64,000 bases of DNA, from the NCBI RefSeq assembly GCF_900299525.1, contig NZ_OMKA01000001.1:868001-932000 (forward strand), given 5' to 3'. The notes below the pieces were generated by a model. It had not been told where the DNA came from. It did not search any database and saw only the letters and a list, made by a program, of their open reading frames with translations. Within the stretch, counting starts at the first letter, position 1, and every line of letters begins with the position of its first letter. Below are positions 9,502 through 18,595 of the stretch, in pieces. The position numbers and the translations under genes are program-made. This DNA comes from Aquimarina sp. Aq78. GTDB taxonomy: Bacteria; Bacteroidota; Bacteroidia; Flavobacteriales; Flavobacteriaceae.

Positions 9502-11181
9502 ATGCAAACCATAGATTGGATCGTATTACTAGGAACCTTACTATTCATAGTACTATATGGTGCCTGGAAAACCAAAGGCAGTAAAAATGTTAAAGATTAT
9601 ATCCGAGGAGGTAATGATGCACATTGGTGGACCATTGGTCTATCGGTAATGGCAACTCAAGCAAGTGCTATTACTTTTCTTTCTGCACCGGGTCAAGCTT
9701 TTCATGACGGAATGGGATTTGTACAATTCTATTTTGGAGTTCCTATTGCCATGGTTGTCATTTGTATGGTTTTTATACCAATGTATCATAAGCTAAATGT
9801 CTACACAGCATATGAATATCTCGAAAGCCGATTCGATCTCAAAACCAGAAGCTTAACAGCTATCCTATTTTTGGTTCAAAGAGGGTTAGCTGCAGGTATA
9901 ACTATTTTTGCACCAGCAATAATATTATCATCTGTACTAGGTTGGGATTTAGTAACCTTAAATATCATCATAGGTATACTTGTGATCATATATACTGTTT
10001 CTGGAGGAACAAAAGCTGTTAATATTACCCAGAAGCAACAGATGGGTATTATTTTTATCGGTATGTTGGTAGCCTTTTTTATTATAATAAGCTACCTTCC
10101 AGAAGGCATTACATTTTCTAAAGCATTAGATATCGCAGGCGCTAGTGGAAAGATGGAAGTCCTAGATTTTTCATTTGATTTTGATAACCGTTATACATTT
10201 TGGAGTGGAATTATCGGAGGAACATTTCTGGCCCTCTCCTACTTTGGTACAGATCAAAGTCAGGTACAACGATATTTAACTGGTAAATCTATAAAAGAAA
10301 GTCAGCTAGGGCTTTTGTTTAATGGATTGCTCAAAGTACCTATGCAGTTTTTTATTCTCTTAGTTGGGGTTATGGTATTTGTTTTTTACCAATTTAATGC
10401 GTCTCCCTTAAATTTCAATCCAAAAGGAAAAGAAGCTATACTTAACACAGAATATGCAGAACAATATACAGAACTAGAAAACAAACTTGCCGAAATTCAC
10501 AGCTCAAAAGATGCTGTAATTAAAGGATATCTGGCAGATCAAGAATCAGGTAATAAAAATCAAATTCAGGAGCTAAACAAAAAAGAAAAAGAAACCCGTG
10601 AAGCTGCCAAAGCATTAATTAAAAAAGCAGATACTACAGTAGAGACAAATGATAAAGATTATGTGTTTATCCATTTTATTTTAAACAATCTGCCAAGGGG
10701 GCTTATCGGCCTGCTTCTTGCTGTTATCCTATCTGCTGCCATGTCTTCTACAGCTTCAGAATTAAATGCCTTAGCTTCTACTACCGCTATTGATTTATAC
10801 AAACGAAATGTGGCCGAAGAAAAAAGTGATCAACATTATGTATCCGCTTCCAAATTTTTTACTCTTGGCTGGGGTATTTTAGCTATTATAGTAGCATGCT
10901 TTGCTAATTTATTCGATAATCTTATTCAATTAGTAAATATTATTGGTTCAATATTTTACGGAAATGTACTAGGGATATTCTTATTAGCTTTCTTTATAAA
11001 ATTTGTGCATAGTAATGCCACCTTTGTTGCAGCACTTATCACCCAGGTAATTGTGATTATTGGCTGGTATTATGATTGGATGCCTTACTTATGGCTCAAC
11101 CTATTCGGGTGTGCATTAGTAATGACAATTGCAATTATCATACAACCATTTATGGGATCAAAGCCTAAAATTACTGCCTAA
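9502..11181 (+). CDS. sodium:solute symporter with an extra soluble loop
   Basis: The 559-aa SSS protein has about 13 membrane spans. Family motifs are KDYIRGGNDAHWWTIGLSVMA near the N-terminus, VSGGTKAVNITQKQQM, and the Na+-site region AVILSAAMSSTASELNALAS (about residue 410). Between spans there is a charged, coiled-coil-like insertion of about 75 residues (about 310-385), typical of the Bacteroidota subgroup. It overlaps the next gene by one base (TAATG), showing cotranscription with the oxidoreductase. Confidence 0.88.
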   Translation: MQTIDWIVLLGTLLFIVLYGAWKTKGSKNVKDYIRGGNDAHWWTIGLSVMATQASAITFLSAPGQAFHDGMGFVQFYFGVPIAMVVICMVFIPMYHKLNVYTAYEYLESRFDLKTRSLTAILFLVQRGLAAGITIFAPAIILSSVLGWDLVTLNIIIGILVIIYTVSGGTKAVNITQKQQMGIIFIGMLVAFFIIISYLPEGITFSKALDIAGASGKMEVLDFSFDFDNRYTFWSGIIGGTFLALSYFGTDQSQVQRYLTGKSIKESQLGLLFNGLLKVPMQFFILLVGVMVFVFYQFNASPLNFNPKGKEAILNTEYAEQYTELENKLAEIHSSKDAVIKGYLADQESGNKNQIQELNKKEKETREAAKALIKKADTTVETNDKDYVFIHFILNNLPRGLIGLLLAVILSAAMSSTASELNALASTTAIDLYKRNVAEEKSDQHYVSASKFFTLGWGILAIIVACFANLFDNLIQLVNIIGSIFYGNVLGIFLLAFFIKFVHSNATFVAALITQVIVIIGWYYDWMPYLWLNLFGCALVMTIAIIIQPFMGSKPKITA

Positions 11182-12161
11182 TGCATCTTGAAAGAAGTAT
11201 AAAATGGGGAATTATTGGTTGTGGTAAAATAGCACATAAGTTTGCTAATGATTTAAAATCGGTTCCAAATGCAATACTTTATGCCGTTGCAAGTAGAGAT
11301 CTAAAAAAGGCTCAGGGTTTTGGGAAGGAGCATCAAGCCTCGACCTGTTATGATAATTATGAAGCCTTAAGTCTGGATCCCGATATTGATGTTATATATA
11401 TTGCAACACCACATGTGTTTCATTATGAAAATACTATGATGTGTCTCTCTAATAAAAAAGCGGTTTTATGTGAAAAACCGTTTGCCATGAATACTGCCCA
11501 GGTAGAAGAAATGATTGCGCTGGCAAAAAAGAATAACGTATTTTTAATGGAAGCACTTTGGACTTATTTTCTTCCGCATTATTCCTATGTTTTAGATGTT
11601 GTAGCATCTAATGCGCTTGGGAAAGTAAAAACACTAAAAGCCGATTTTGGCTTCACAACCATTTTTGATCCCGACGGAAGAGTGTTTAACAAAAAACTTG
11701 GAGGAGGAAGTCTGCTCGATGTAGGAATATATCCATTATTTGCTGCATTAAGTATTTTAGGGTACCCAGAAGAAATTAATGCCCAGGCTACCATAGGAAA
11801 AACAGGAGTTGATGAAGATTGTAGTATTCAGCTTCAGTATAAAAATGGAGCTACAGCCACACTATTTAGTGCTGTTACTAAAGAAACCGATACAACAGCT
11901 ACCCTCGAGTTCGAAAAAGGGTCTATCATTATCAATAGTCGTTTTCACGAACCATCTTCTGTAACTATTCTAAAAGAAGAAAAACCAGAACGTATAGAAT
12001 TTAAGGTTACTACCAACGGTTATAATTATGAAGCCATTCATGTACAGGAAATGTTGTTACAAAACCGTAAAGAAAGTACAATCATGAGTTTCGAAAAAAG
12101 CCTTCAGTTAATCAACTTATTAGATACGGTTAGAGAAAAAATAGGCTTGCACTACGATTGA
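11181..12161 (+). CDS. Gfo/Idh/MocA-family oxidoreductase
   Basis: The 326-aa length is normal. An N-terminal Rossmann domain starts with WGIIGCGKIAHKF (NAD(P) binding), and CEKPFAMN (about residue 97) carries the Lys of the family's EKP motif. GGGSLLDVGIYPL (about residue 174) starts the C-terminal alpha/beta domain and includes the conserved Asp-Val-Gly-x-Tyr. Such enzymes oxidise or reduce sugars, inositols or trans-dihydrodiols. The start overlaps the symporter stop, so the imported solute may be its substrate. Confidence 0.88.
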   Translation: MHLERSIKWGIIGCGKIAHKFANDLKSVPNAILYAVASRDLKKAQGFGKEHQASTCYDNYEALSLDPDIDVIYIATPHVFHYENTMMCLSNKKAVLCEKPFAMNTAQVEEMIALAKKNNVFLMEALWTYFLPHYSYVLDVVASNALGKVKTLKADFGFTTIFDPDGRVFNKKLGGGSLLDVGIYPLFAALSILGYPEEINAQATIGKTGVDEDCSIQLQYKNGATATLFSAVTKETDTTATLEFEKGSIIINSRFHEPSSVTILKEEKPERIEFKVTTNGYNYEAIHVQEMLLQNRKESTIMSFEKSLQLINLLDTVREKIGLHYD

Positions 12162-12271
12162 TCTGAATTTCTTGCTCATTTCTATTTTTCAAAACCAAAA
12201 ACACAGCGGTAGACTTCTATTATATCATACTTTTAAGCTAACAAAAGTAATACAATAGTAAATCTTACATT

Positions 12272-12320
12272 ACAAAAAGTAAAGTAAACTTGACTTTTTG
12301 TAAATTTTAGTTTACTTTTA
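12272..12320. promoter_or_regulatory. promoter with two interleaved inverted repeats before the membrane protein/XRE pair
   Basis: ACAAAAAGT (12272-12280) pairs with ACTTTTTGT (12293-12301). AAAGTAAAC (12281-12289) pairs with GTTTACTTT (12310-12318). TTG at 12290-12292 and TACTTTTA at 12313-12320 fit a Bacteroidota -33/-7 promoter with 20-base spacing, so both dyads cover the promoter. The downstream XRE protein is the likely autorepressor. Confidence 0.6.
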
Positions 12321-12345
12321 TCATATCAATCAAAAATCGAACAAG

Positions 12346-12813
12346 ATGAAATACTTACTATCAAACAAATTCAAAAAGCCTGGATGGGTTTTATTTATTA
12401 TCGGAATTATTCTAGGAATATTACATGCTATTAATGATTATGAATCTGATGCATTTATGGTTAACGTAATTTCTCTATTTCATAATGATCACATTTTTTC
12501 TGAAAATAATGGGATTGTTAGCATTATCAAAAATAGCATTGTAGATGAGTTAATTTCTATCATGATAATTGTTGGAGGTTTACTTGTTGGTTTCTCTAAA
12601 GAAAAAATTGAAGACGAATTTATTTCTAGGATTAGATTAAACTCATTAAAGTGGGCTATTTTGGTTAACTATGGGGTACTATTATTCGCAAACATATTTT
12701 TATATCATAACAATTTCCTGAATATAATGATCTATAACATGTATACTCCTTTACTAATTTTTATTCTTCGTTTTAATTATGTAGTATATAAAAAAGCTGG
12801 TCATGAAGAATAA
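12346..12813 (+). CDS. four-span membrane protein paired with an XRE regulator
   Basis: The 155-aa protein has hydrophobic spans near residues 13-28, 63-82, 100-118 and 123-145 and no signal sequence. It overlaps the following XRE gene by 11 bases. Membrane protein plus compact XRE regulator under one operator is a recurring bacterial arrangement, where the membrane partner often senses or sequesters. No named family was recognised. Confidence 0.7.
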   Translation: MKYLLSNKFKKPGWVLFIIGIILGILHAINDYESDAFMVNVISLFHNDHIFSENNGIVSIIKNSIVDELISIMIIVGGLLVGFSKEKIEDEFISRIRLNSLKWAILVNYGVLLFANIFLYHNNFLNIMIYNMYTPLLIFILRFNYVVYKKAGHEE

Positions 12814-13003
12814 TATAAAAGTCGAAAGAGCCATTCATAATTTAACTCAGGCTGATCTAGCTTTAAAAATTGGTGTTAGCAGACAAACTATTAATGCCAT
12901 GGAAAAGGATAAATATGTCCCATCAACAGTTCTGGCGTTAAAAATTGCCAGACTATTCAAAAAACCTGTAGAAGATATTTTCTTTTTAGAAGAAGAGGAT
13001 TAG
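12803..13003 (+). CDS. small XRE/Cro-family DNA-binding protein
   Basis: The 66-aa protein is almost entirely one helix-turn-helix domain: LTQADLALKIGVSRQTINAM is the HTH core, followed by STVLALKIARLFKKPVEDIF, the dimer-side helix. It resembles short YozG/SdpR-adjacent type regulators. It probably binds the interleaved dyads at 12272-12320 and controls its own operon. Confidence 0.85.
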   Translation: MKNNIKVERAIHNLTQADLALKIGVSRQTINAMEKDKYVPSTVLALKIARLFKKPVEDIFFLEEED

Positions 13004-13010
13004 AAAACAA

Positions 13011-13036
13011 AAAAGCGTTCCAAATGGAACGCTTTT
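13011..13036. terminator. bidirectional terminator
   Basis: Perfect 11-bp stem AAAAGCGTTCC/GGAACGCTTTT with a 4-base loop. It is flanked by A on the left and T on the right, between the convergent XRE and DUF2911 genes. Confidence 0.85.
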
Positions 13037-13061
13037 ATGATTTGTGTGTGAAAAAGAGTGT

Positions 13062-13904
13062 TTATTTGGCTCCCCACTCTGCAAGGGAATCTTTATTCAT
13101 TTTAACGTAGTCGGCATTTTTTGCCTTCTCTGCTAACTCTAACGAAGTTTTTGCTGCTTTTATTGCCCCATCTTTATCTCCAGCTAAAGAATAGATCAAA
13201 GATTGTTGTCTATGGTACCAAAAAGCTGGCTCTTTACGTAGTGAAATTGCTTTATCAATATGCTCTTTCGCTTTAGCAAATTCTCCAGAATCTTTATAAA
13301 AAGTAGCTGCCAGATAGTGATCTCTATCCGTTGGACCAGCCATAGTTTTTTCGATACTGGCAACAGTTTGTGCTTTTGCAGGAGTTTCTATAGTAACTGC
13401 TGCTTCTGTATTTGCCCAAATAAAATTCATAACTGCAGAATCCATTTTAAAATCACTAAACATGATTGTAAATGTTTCTACATTCATAGGGATAGTACTT
13501 GATTTTACAGTTGCTGTAGCAGCTACTTTAGAATCATCCCATTTTTGTGGAGTCCCCCAATTGTTTGCATCACTATAAAAAATTACTTCCCAATTTTCTT
13601 TACCTGGTTTTGTGAAAATTGCATAAGTTCCTTTTTTCAACTCTTTACCTGCAATTTTTACATCATCACTAAATGTGATTTGAGTATTCTTATTAGCCCC
13701 TGTTCTCCATAGTTTGTCATAAGGCACTAAATTTCCAAAAATAGCTCTTCCTCGCATACTAGGACGTGAATATTCAACAGAAACATCTGTCAATCCAATA
13801 ACCTGCTCAATTTTAGAACTAGGACTTGGTTGTGGTGCTTTTACCTGAGCTTCAATCCCTAAAGAGAATAAAGCCATAGAAAGAAATAAGATGATCTTTT
13901 TCAT
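13062..13904 (-). CDS. secreted DUF2911 protein with C-terminal TPR-like helices
   Basis: The 280-aa protein has a signal peptide (MKKIILFLSMALFSLGIEAQ). The DUF2911 domain (about 30-170) shows VEYSRPSMRGRAIFGNLVPY, WRTGANKNTQITFS and GTYAIFTKPGKENWEVIF, all typical of the family. Residues about 195-275 form paired helices like a TPR. The function of DUF2911 proteins is unknown; they are common exported proteins in Bacteroidota. The gene has its own terminator. Confidence 0.88.
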   Translation of the reverse strand: MKKIILFLSMALFSLGIEAQVKAPQPSPSSKIEQVIGLTDVSVEYSRPSMRGRAIFGNLVPYDKLWRTGANKNTQITFSDDVKIAGKELKKGTYAIFTKPGKENWEVIFYSDANNWGTPQKWDDSKVAATATVKSSTIPMNVETFTIMFSDFKMDSAVMNFIWANTEAAVTIETPAKAQTVASIEKTMAGPTDRDHYLAATFYKDSGEFAKAKEHIDKAISLRKEPAFWYHRQQSLIYSLAGDKDGAIKAAKTSLELAEKAKNADYVKMNKDSLAEWGAK

Positions 13905-13998
13905 TGTAGTTAGTTTAGTTTGTTTTGATTTACTTAATGACGAAAATAAGGATTACAACATACATTAAAGGTTAACAAAAACTTAAAATAACTAATAG

Positions 13999-14006
13999 TA
14001 TATTTG
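13999..14006 (+). promoter_or_regulatory. -7 box of the aquaporin gene
   Basis: TATATTTG fits TAnnTTTG and lies 20 bases before the aquaporin ATG. Confidence 0.5.
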
Positions 14007-14025
14007 CCATCATTATAAAAAGGCA

Positions 14026-14685
14026 ATGAGAAAATATATATCCGAAATTATAGGGACTTTTAGCATGGTATTTTGCGGTACCGGTGCTATGACCATTAAT
14101 GAAGTAACTGGTGGGGATGTCACTCATGTAGGAGTTGCAATTACTTGGGGACTTATTGTAATGGCAATGATTTATGCTTTTGGAGAAATATCCGGAGCTC
14201 ACTTTAACCCTGCGGTTACCATTGCATTTGCTTATGCCAAAAAATTTGAATGGAAAGAAGTACCTAAATATATAATCGCTCAATGTATTGGGGCAATAGT
14301 AGCCAGTAGTATTCTACTCTTTTTATTTCCGGAAAGCGAATTTCTTGGTGGGACTCTACCTGCCTTAGATGATCTAAGAGCGTTCGTTCTAGAAACATTG
14401 CTTACTTATTTTCTTATGGTAGTCATTATAAACGTTTCTACAGGCTCTAAAGAAACTGGTACTATGGCCGGGATAGCAGTTGGAGGAGTTGTGCTACTCG
14501 AAGCAATGTTTGCTGGCCCAATGACTAATGCGTCAATGAACCCCGCCAGATCCTTAGGTCCTGCTTTATTATCTGGTCACTGGGAACACCAGTGGCTTTA
14601 TTTTATTGCTCCTGTTCTAGGTGCTCTATTGGCTGTATTAACCTGTAAACTAGTAAAGCCAAATAACTGTTGTACAGACTGTTAA
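14026..14685 (+). CDS. aquaporin/MIP-family channel
   Basis: The 219-aa protein has six spans with two half-helices bearing NPA motifs: AHFNPAVTIAF (about residue 63) and ASMNPARSLGPALL (about residue 172). The second NPA is followed by Arg of the selectivity filter. Size and the short loops suggest a water channel (AqpZ-like) and not the longer glycerol facilitator. The C-terminus carries a Cys pair (NNCCTDC) that could bind metal or form a disulfide. Confidence 0.92.
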   Translation: MRKYISEIIGTFSMVFCGTGAMTINEVTGGDVTHVGVAITWGLIVMAMIYAFGEISGAHFNPAVTIAFAYAKKFEWKEVPKYIIAQCIGAIVASSILLFLFPESEFLGGTLPALDDLRAFVLETLLTYFLMVVIINVSTGSKETGTMAGIAVGGVVLLEAMFAGPMTNASMNPARSLGPALLSGHWEHQWLYFIAPVLGALLAVLTCKLVKPNNCCTDC

Positions 14686-14738
14686 AATATATTTTGTTTA
14701 AAATTGTTATATTTAGCGCGAAATATTAGCGCACCAAC

Positions 14739-15044
14739 ATGCTTTGGATATACATAGATATTATAATTCTTCTTTTACTATTTTATATAAATTATAGAAA
14801 ATATAAATTCTCGACAGAATTTAATATTAAACAAAATACTGGGTTTCCAACAATCTTCTTTGTAGTAGTCTTTTTTGGGATTACAATACCCGCAATCACT
14901 TTTATGATCATCAAATTTTCTGATTCCGAAGTTAAGTTTTTTGATATCTACAAAATAAGATATCAATTATATTGGGTATTAGGTTTAGTGCAATTGATTT
15001 ATTTATTCTGGATTAATACCAAAATTAGATCTAAGAACATTTAA
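14739..15044 (+). CDS. three-span membrane protein, unknown
   Basis: The 101-aa protein has hydrophobic segments at about residues 2-17, 38-58 and 76-92 and a basic C-terminus. It follows the aquaporin by 53 bases. No motif was recognised. Confidence 0.55.
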   Translation: MLWIYIDIIILLLLFYINYRKYKFSTEFNIKQNTGFPTIFFVVVFFGITIPAITFMIIKFSDSEVKFFDIYKIRYQLYWVLGLVQLIYLFWINTKIRSKNI

Positions 15045-15158
15045 ATTTTTATTATCAGTTACTTCACCACCACAAATTGTATTTTTTGGTGTGATACTAT
15101 ACATAAGTCACTCTTTTTAACATATATTTACAATTTATAACAATACCCATATCCCCCA

Positions 15159-15515
15159 ATGGAGCATTTTTCTAATGAATTTTGTAAAATAGATCTTTAC
15201 GACCAATATGCCATACTTACTATCAATGAAAATGTAAACTTTACACTTAATAAAGCTTCAATACTAAGAGACAAACTTAGAGAACATTATGAAACAAAAG
15301 ATTTTATAATGATTAGTCATCGTAAGTTTGAACATAAAGTCTCTCCAGAGATATATAAACAAGGCTTATTAAACAATATGAAGGGGTTGGCAATTGTGTC
15401 TAGTAATGATAAAGAAAGAGACAAAGCTACCATAGAACAGCCATTATATGGTAAATCCTTTGCGTTCTTTAACACACTCGAAGAAGCAAAATCTTGGGCA
15501 AAAAGTTTTTTTTGA
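15159..15515 (+). CDS. STAS/SpoIIAA-like small protein
   Basis: The 118-aa soluble protein has alternating strands and helices: CKIDLYDQYAILTINENV at the start, KDFIMISHRK, GLAIVSSNDKERDKA and ending SFAFFNTLEEAKSWAKSFF. The last piece (Phe-x-x-Leu-Glu-Glu-Ala-x-x-Trp) matches the C-terminus of STAS-like proteins of Bacteroidota. These are presumed binding or sensor domains. Assignment is by pattern only. Confidence 0.6.
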   Translation: MEHFSNEFCKIDLYDQYAILTINENVNFTLNKASILRDKLREHYETKDFIMISHRKFEHKVSPEIYKQGLLNNMKGLAIVSSNDKERDKATIEQPLYGKSFAFFNTLEEAKSWAKSFF

Positions 15516-15569
15516 TAGAGTTATTATTTTGTTTAACAAAAATCATTTTATGTTAAACAAAAAATACCT

Positions 15570-15577
15570 TACTTTTG
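15570..15577 (+). promoter_or_regulatory. -7 box for the SRPBCC-SDR-photolyase operon
   Basis: TACTTTTG fits the consensus and lies 20 bases before the ATG at 15598. It supports that start over the longer frame beginning at 15448. Confidence 0.5.
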
Positions 15578-15597
15578 GTAGTATAATTTCGTATCCT

Positions 15598-16092
15598 ATG
15601 AAAATATATACCTTAAAAGCGAAACAAAACCTTCCTATATCTATAGAAAAAGCCTGGGAGTTTCTTTCTGATCCAAAAAATCTAAAGACAATAACACCAG
15701 AATATATGAAATTTGAGGTGTTATCAGGTGCTGATCGTAAAATGTATCCCGGTCAGATTATACAATATATTGTTACTCCAATTGCTGGTATCAAAAATAA
15801 ATGGGTAACCGAAATAACGCATGTCAAGGATAAAGAATATTTTGTAGACGAACAACGATTTGGCCCTTACTCATTATGGCATCATAAGCACTTTATCAAA
15901 GAAATCCCTGGCGGTATTGAAATGGAAGACATTATTGATTATAAAATACCCTTAGGGATACTAGGCCAATTGATTCACCCTATTGTTGTAAAACCAAGAT
16001 TAAAAGAAGTGTTTGAATATCGCAAAAAAAAATTAATAGAATTATTCGGACCATTTGAAACCAAAGCAAATAATGAAATTATATTTGTTTAA
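15598..16092 (+). CDS. SRPBCC-family protein (START/Bet v1-like fold)
   Basis: Starting at ATG 15598 gives 164 aa (MKIYTLKAKQNLPISIEKAW), the usual N-terminal strand and helix of the SRPBCC fold. LSDPKNLKTITPEYMKFEVL and the strands WVTEITHVKDKEYFVDEQ, FGPYSLWHHKHFI match the ligand-cavity domain found next to photolyases and SDRs. It should bind a small hydrophobic ligand. The longer frame overlaps the previous gene and is rejected. It is first in an operon with the SDR (10 bases) and photolyase (3 bases). Confidence 0.82.
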   Translation: MKIYTLKAKQNLPISIEKAWEFLSDPKNLKTITPEYMKFEVLSGADRKMYPGQIIQYIVTPIAGIKNKWVTEITHVKDKEYFVDEQRFGPYSLWHHKHFIKEIPGGIEMEDIIDYKIPLGILGQLIHPIVVKPRLKEVFEYRKKKLIELFGPFETKANNEIIFV

Positions 16093-16102
16093 AATTTAAA
16101 TA

Positions 16103-16801
16103 ATGAGAAAAAATATTCTACTCATAGGGGGAAGTCATGGAATTGGTTTTGAAATTGCTCTAAAACTATATAATGAGCATAATGTTTTTATCGCCTCAAG
16201 AACTTCAGAAAACCTAGGTAATTTAGAAGTAACCCATATTCCTTATGATGCATCGAAGGATGAAATCGATACTTCTACCCTTCCCGAAAGAATTGATGGT
16301 TTTGTATATTGCCCTGGCAGCATCAATCTCAAGCCCTTCAAAATGTTAACTCCAAAAGTATTTGAAGACGATATGCAGATCAATTTTATGTTTCTGATCA
16401 AAATCATACACACCTTACTTCCAAAATTAAAAAATTCGGAGCAAGCAAGTTTAGTGTTTTTTAGTACAGTAGCTGTAAAAGTCGGAATGCCTTTTCATAC
16501 GAGTATTGCGGCAGCAAAAGGCGCAATAGAAGGATTTGCAAAAGCATTAGCTGCAGAATATGCACCAAAATTTAGAGTTAATGTTATTGCCCCATCATTA
16601 ACAAATACTCCCCTTACAAAAGGATTACTGAGTAATGAAAAAAAGAAACAACTCATGGATAATCGTCACCCTATGAAACGCGTCGGGCAAGCAGAAGATG
16701 TCGCAAATATTGCACGATTTTTGTTAAGTGATGATAGCAGCTGGATTACGGGTCAGGTTATTGGAGTAGATGGCGGTATGTCGACTCTTAATGTAAATTA
16801 A
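16103..16801 (+). CDS. SDR-family oxidoreductase lacking the catalytic Tyr
   Basis: The 232-aa protein has a glycine-rich cofactor motif GGSHGIG (residues 8-14), an active-site Ser region SLVFFSTVAV, and the C-terminal DDSSWITGQVIGVDGGMSTL typical of SDRs. The YxxxK motif reads IAAAK in TSIAAAKGAIEGFAKA, so the catalytic Tyr is replaced while Lys is kept. It may therefore use another residue or serve a non-standard role. It sits between SRPBCC and photolyase genes, a recurrent arrangement. Confidence 0.88.
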   Translation: MRKNILLIGGSHGIGFEIALKLYNEHNVFIASRTSENLGNLEVTHIPYDASKDEIDTSTLPERIDGFVYCPGSINLKPFKMLTPKVFEDDMQINFMFLIKIIHTLLPKLKNSEQASLVFFSTVAVKVGMPFHTSIAAAKGAIEGFAKALAAEYAPKFRVNVIAPSLTNTPLTKGLLSNEKKKQLMDNRHPMKRVGQAEDVANIARFLLSDDSSWITGQVIGVDGGMSTLNVN

Positions 16802-16804
16802 TTT

Positions 16805-18112
16805 ATGAGAAAGAAAGTCACTGTATTCTGGTTTAGAAGAGATCTTAGATTAGATGATAATACAGGATTTCTTGAAGCACTAAAAGGAAAGTATCCTGTC
16901 TTACCAGTTTTTATTTTTGACAAACATATTATAGAACATCTGCCAAAAAATGATGCTCGGGTAACCTTTATTTTTGAAACACTGCAAAAAATAAGGTTGG
17001 AGCTTCAAAATAAATACAAAAGTTCTTTATCGCTACATTACAATACTCCTGAAAAAGTTTTTGAAACTCTAATTTCTCAATACGAAATACAACAAGTATA
17101 CACCAATCATGATTATGAACCCTATGCAAAAGAGAGAGATACTCTAATCAAAAACACCTTACAAAATCATAACATTCAGCTACATACATATAAAGATCAG
17201 GTTATATTTGAAAAAGATGAAATTGTAAAAAAAGATGGAAATCCCTATGTAGTATACACTCCTTATAAAAATAAATGGAAAGAAATATTTGACTCCATTC
17301 AATTAAAAATTCATTCTACAGAGTCATATCTAGATAATTTGGTTAAGAATACTAATCTTCCTAATGTAACATTACAGGAAATGGGATTCGTAGCATCATC
17401 CATCAAAGTTCCAGATTATGATATCTCACCTCATCTTATTCAAAATTATGAGGCTACCAGAAATTTTCCATCAAAAGAAAATGGAACTTCAAAAATAGGG
17501 CCTCATCTACGTTTTGGGACAGTAGGAATTCGGTCGGTTATCAAAAAAGCTATTGCCGAGGATAATCAGGTTTTTTGGTCAGAACTAATCTGGAGAGAGT
17601 TTTTTATGCAAATCCTATGGCATTATCCACATACTAAGAACTCTTCTTTTAAGCCTAAATATGATAGAATAGAATGGAGAAATAACGAGTACGAATTCAA
17701 AAAATGGATGGATGGTCAAACGGGGTATCCATTGGTAGATGCAGGAATGCGTCAACTCAATCAAACAGGGTATATGCATAATCGTGTACGAATGGTAGTT
17801 GCCAGTTTTCTCTGTAAACATTTATTGATCGACTGGCGATGGGGCGAGGCATATTTTGCAGAAAAACTATTAGACTATGATATGTCTGCTAATGTAGGTA
17901 ACTGGCAATGGGCAGCAGGTTCTGGTGTTGATGCAGCTCCATATTTTAGAATCTTTAACCCTACTACACAAATCACTAAATTCGACAAACAACTTTCCTA
18001 TATCCATACCTGGGTAAAAGATAGTAACGAGTTTACCTATCCACAACCTATGGTAGAACATAAAATGGCACGTGAGCGTTGTCTTACAATTTATAAGAAA
18101 GCCGTTGGTTAG
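16805..18112 (+). CDS. phrB: deoxyribodipyrimidine photolyase (CPD photolyase/cryptochrome class)
   Basis: The 435-aa protein starts with the antenna-domain motif TVFWFRRDLRLDDNTG. The FAD domain holds WSELIWREFFMQIL, TGYPLVDAGMRQLNQTGYMH, the Trp-rich LLIDWRWGEAYFAEKLLDYD and ANVGNWQWAAGSGVDAAPYF. These are the residues that hold FAD and the thymine dimer. It should repair cyclobutane dimers with blue light. It starts 3 bases after the SDR stop. Confidence 0.93.
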   Translation: MRKKVTVFWFRRDLRLDDNTGFLEALKGKYPVLPVFIFDKHIIEHLPKNDARVTFIFETLQKIRLELQNKYKSSLSLHYNTPEKVFETLISQYEIQQVYTNHDYEPYAKERDTLIKNTLQNHNIQLHTYKDQVIFEKDEIVKKDGNPYVVYTPYKNKWKEIFDSIQLKIHSTESYLDNLVKNTNLPNVTLQEMGFVASSIKVPDYDISPHLIQNYEATRNFPSKENGTSKIGPHLRFGTVGIRSVIKKAIAEDNQVFWSELIWREFFMQILWHYPHTKNSSFKPKYDRIEWRNNEYEFKKWMDGQTGYPLVDAGMRQLNQTGYMHNRVRMVVASFLCKHLLIDWRWGEAYFAEKLLDYDMSANVGNWQWAAGSGVDAAPYFRIFNPTTQITKFDKQLSYIHTWVKDSNEFTYPQPMVEHKMARERCLTIYKKAVG

Positions 18113-18209
18113 GTTAAAAAATTATAACATTTTTTTAAAATTACCAACCCTATTTTTTTTGTATTTTACACATATCACAAGTCATTTATAAACCAATAAT
18201 TTTAACACC

Positions 18210-18578
18210 ATGAACACACAAGAAGTGGCCACACGTTTAGTAGAACTCTGCCGTCAGGGAGAAAATATGCAAGCTCTTAAGGAATTGTATGATCAAAATA
18301 TAGTAAGTAAAGAAATGCCAGGAATGCCTAATGAAGTGACCTCGGGTATAGATGCTGTGATTAAAAAAAGTGAAGATTGGCAAGCTTCTGTCGAAGAGTA
18401 TCATGGTGGAGAAATATCTGAACCTGTGGTTGCAGAAAATCATTTTAGCTGTGCCATGAAAATGGATTGCACCTTCAAAGAGCAAGGCCGTATGCAAATA
18501 GAAGAAGTTTGTGTGTATCAAGTAAATGATGGTAAAATTACCGAAGAACAGTTTTTCTATTCTATGCCAAACGAATAA
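18210..18578 (+). CDS. SnoaL-like/NTF2-fold protein
   Basis: The 122-aa protein has helices at the N-terminus (ATRLVELCRQGENMQALKEL) and strands such as SCAMKMDCTFKEQGRMQIEE and QVNDGKITEEQFFYSMP, typical of SnoaL-like (NTF2) folds. Its enzymatic role is unknown. It is 97 bases from the photolyase and shares a terminator with the convergent LysR gene. Confidence 0.82.
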   Translation: MNTQEVATRLVELCRQGENMQALKELYDQNIVSKEMPGMPNEVTSGIDAVIKKSEDWQASVEEYHGGEISEPVVAENHFSCAMKMDCTFKEQGRMQIEEVCVYQVNDGKITEEQFFYSMPNE

Positions 18579-18595
18579 GTATATATAAACTACAG

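Noticed and set aside
15448..15597. Longer start of the SRPBCC protein
   Set aside because: It overlaps the STAS-like gene, reads non-domain sequence and lies upstream of a -7 box near 15570.
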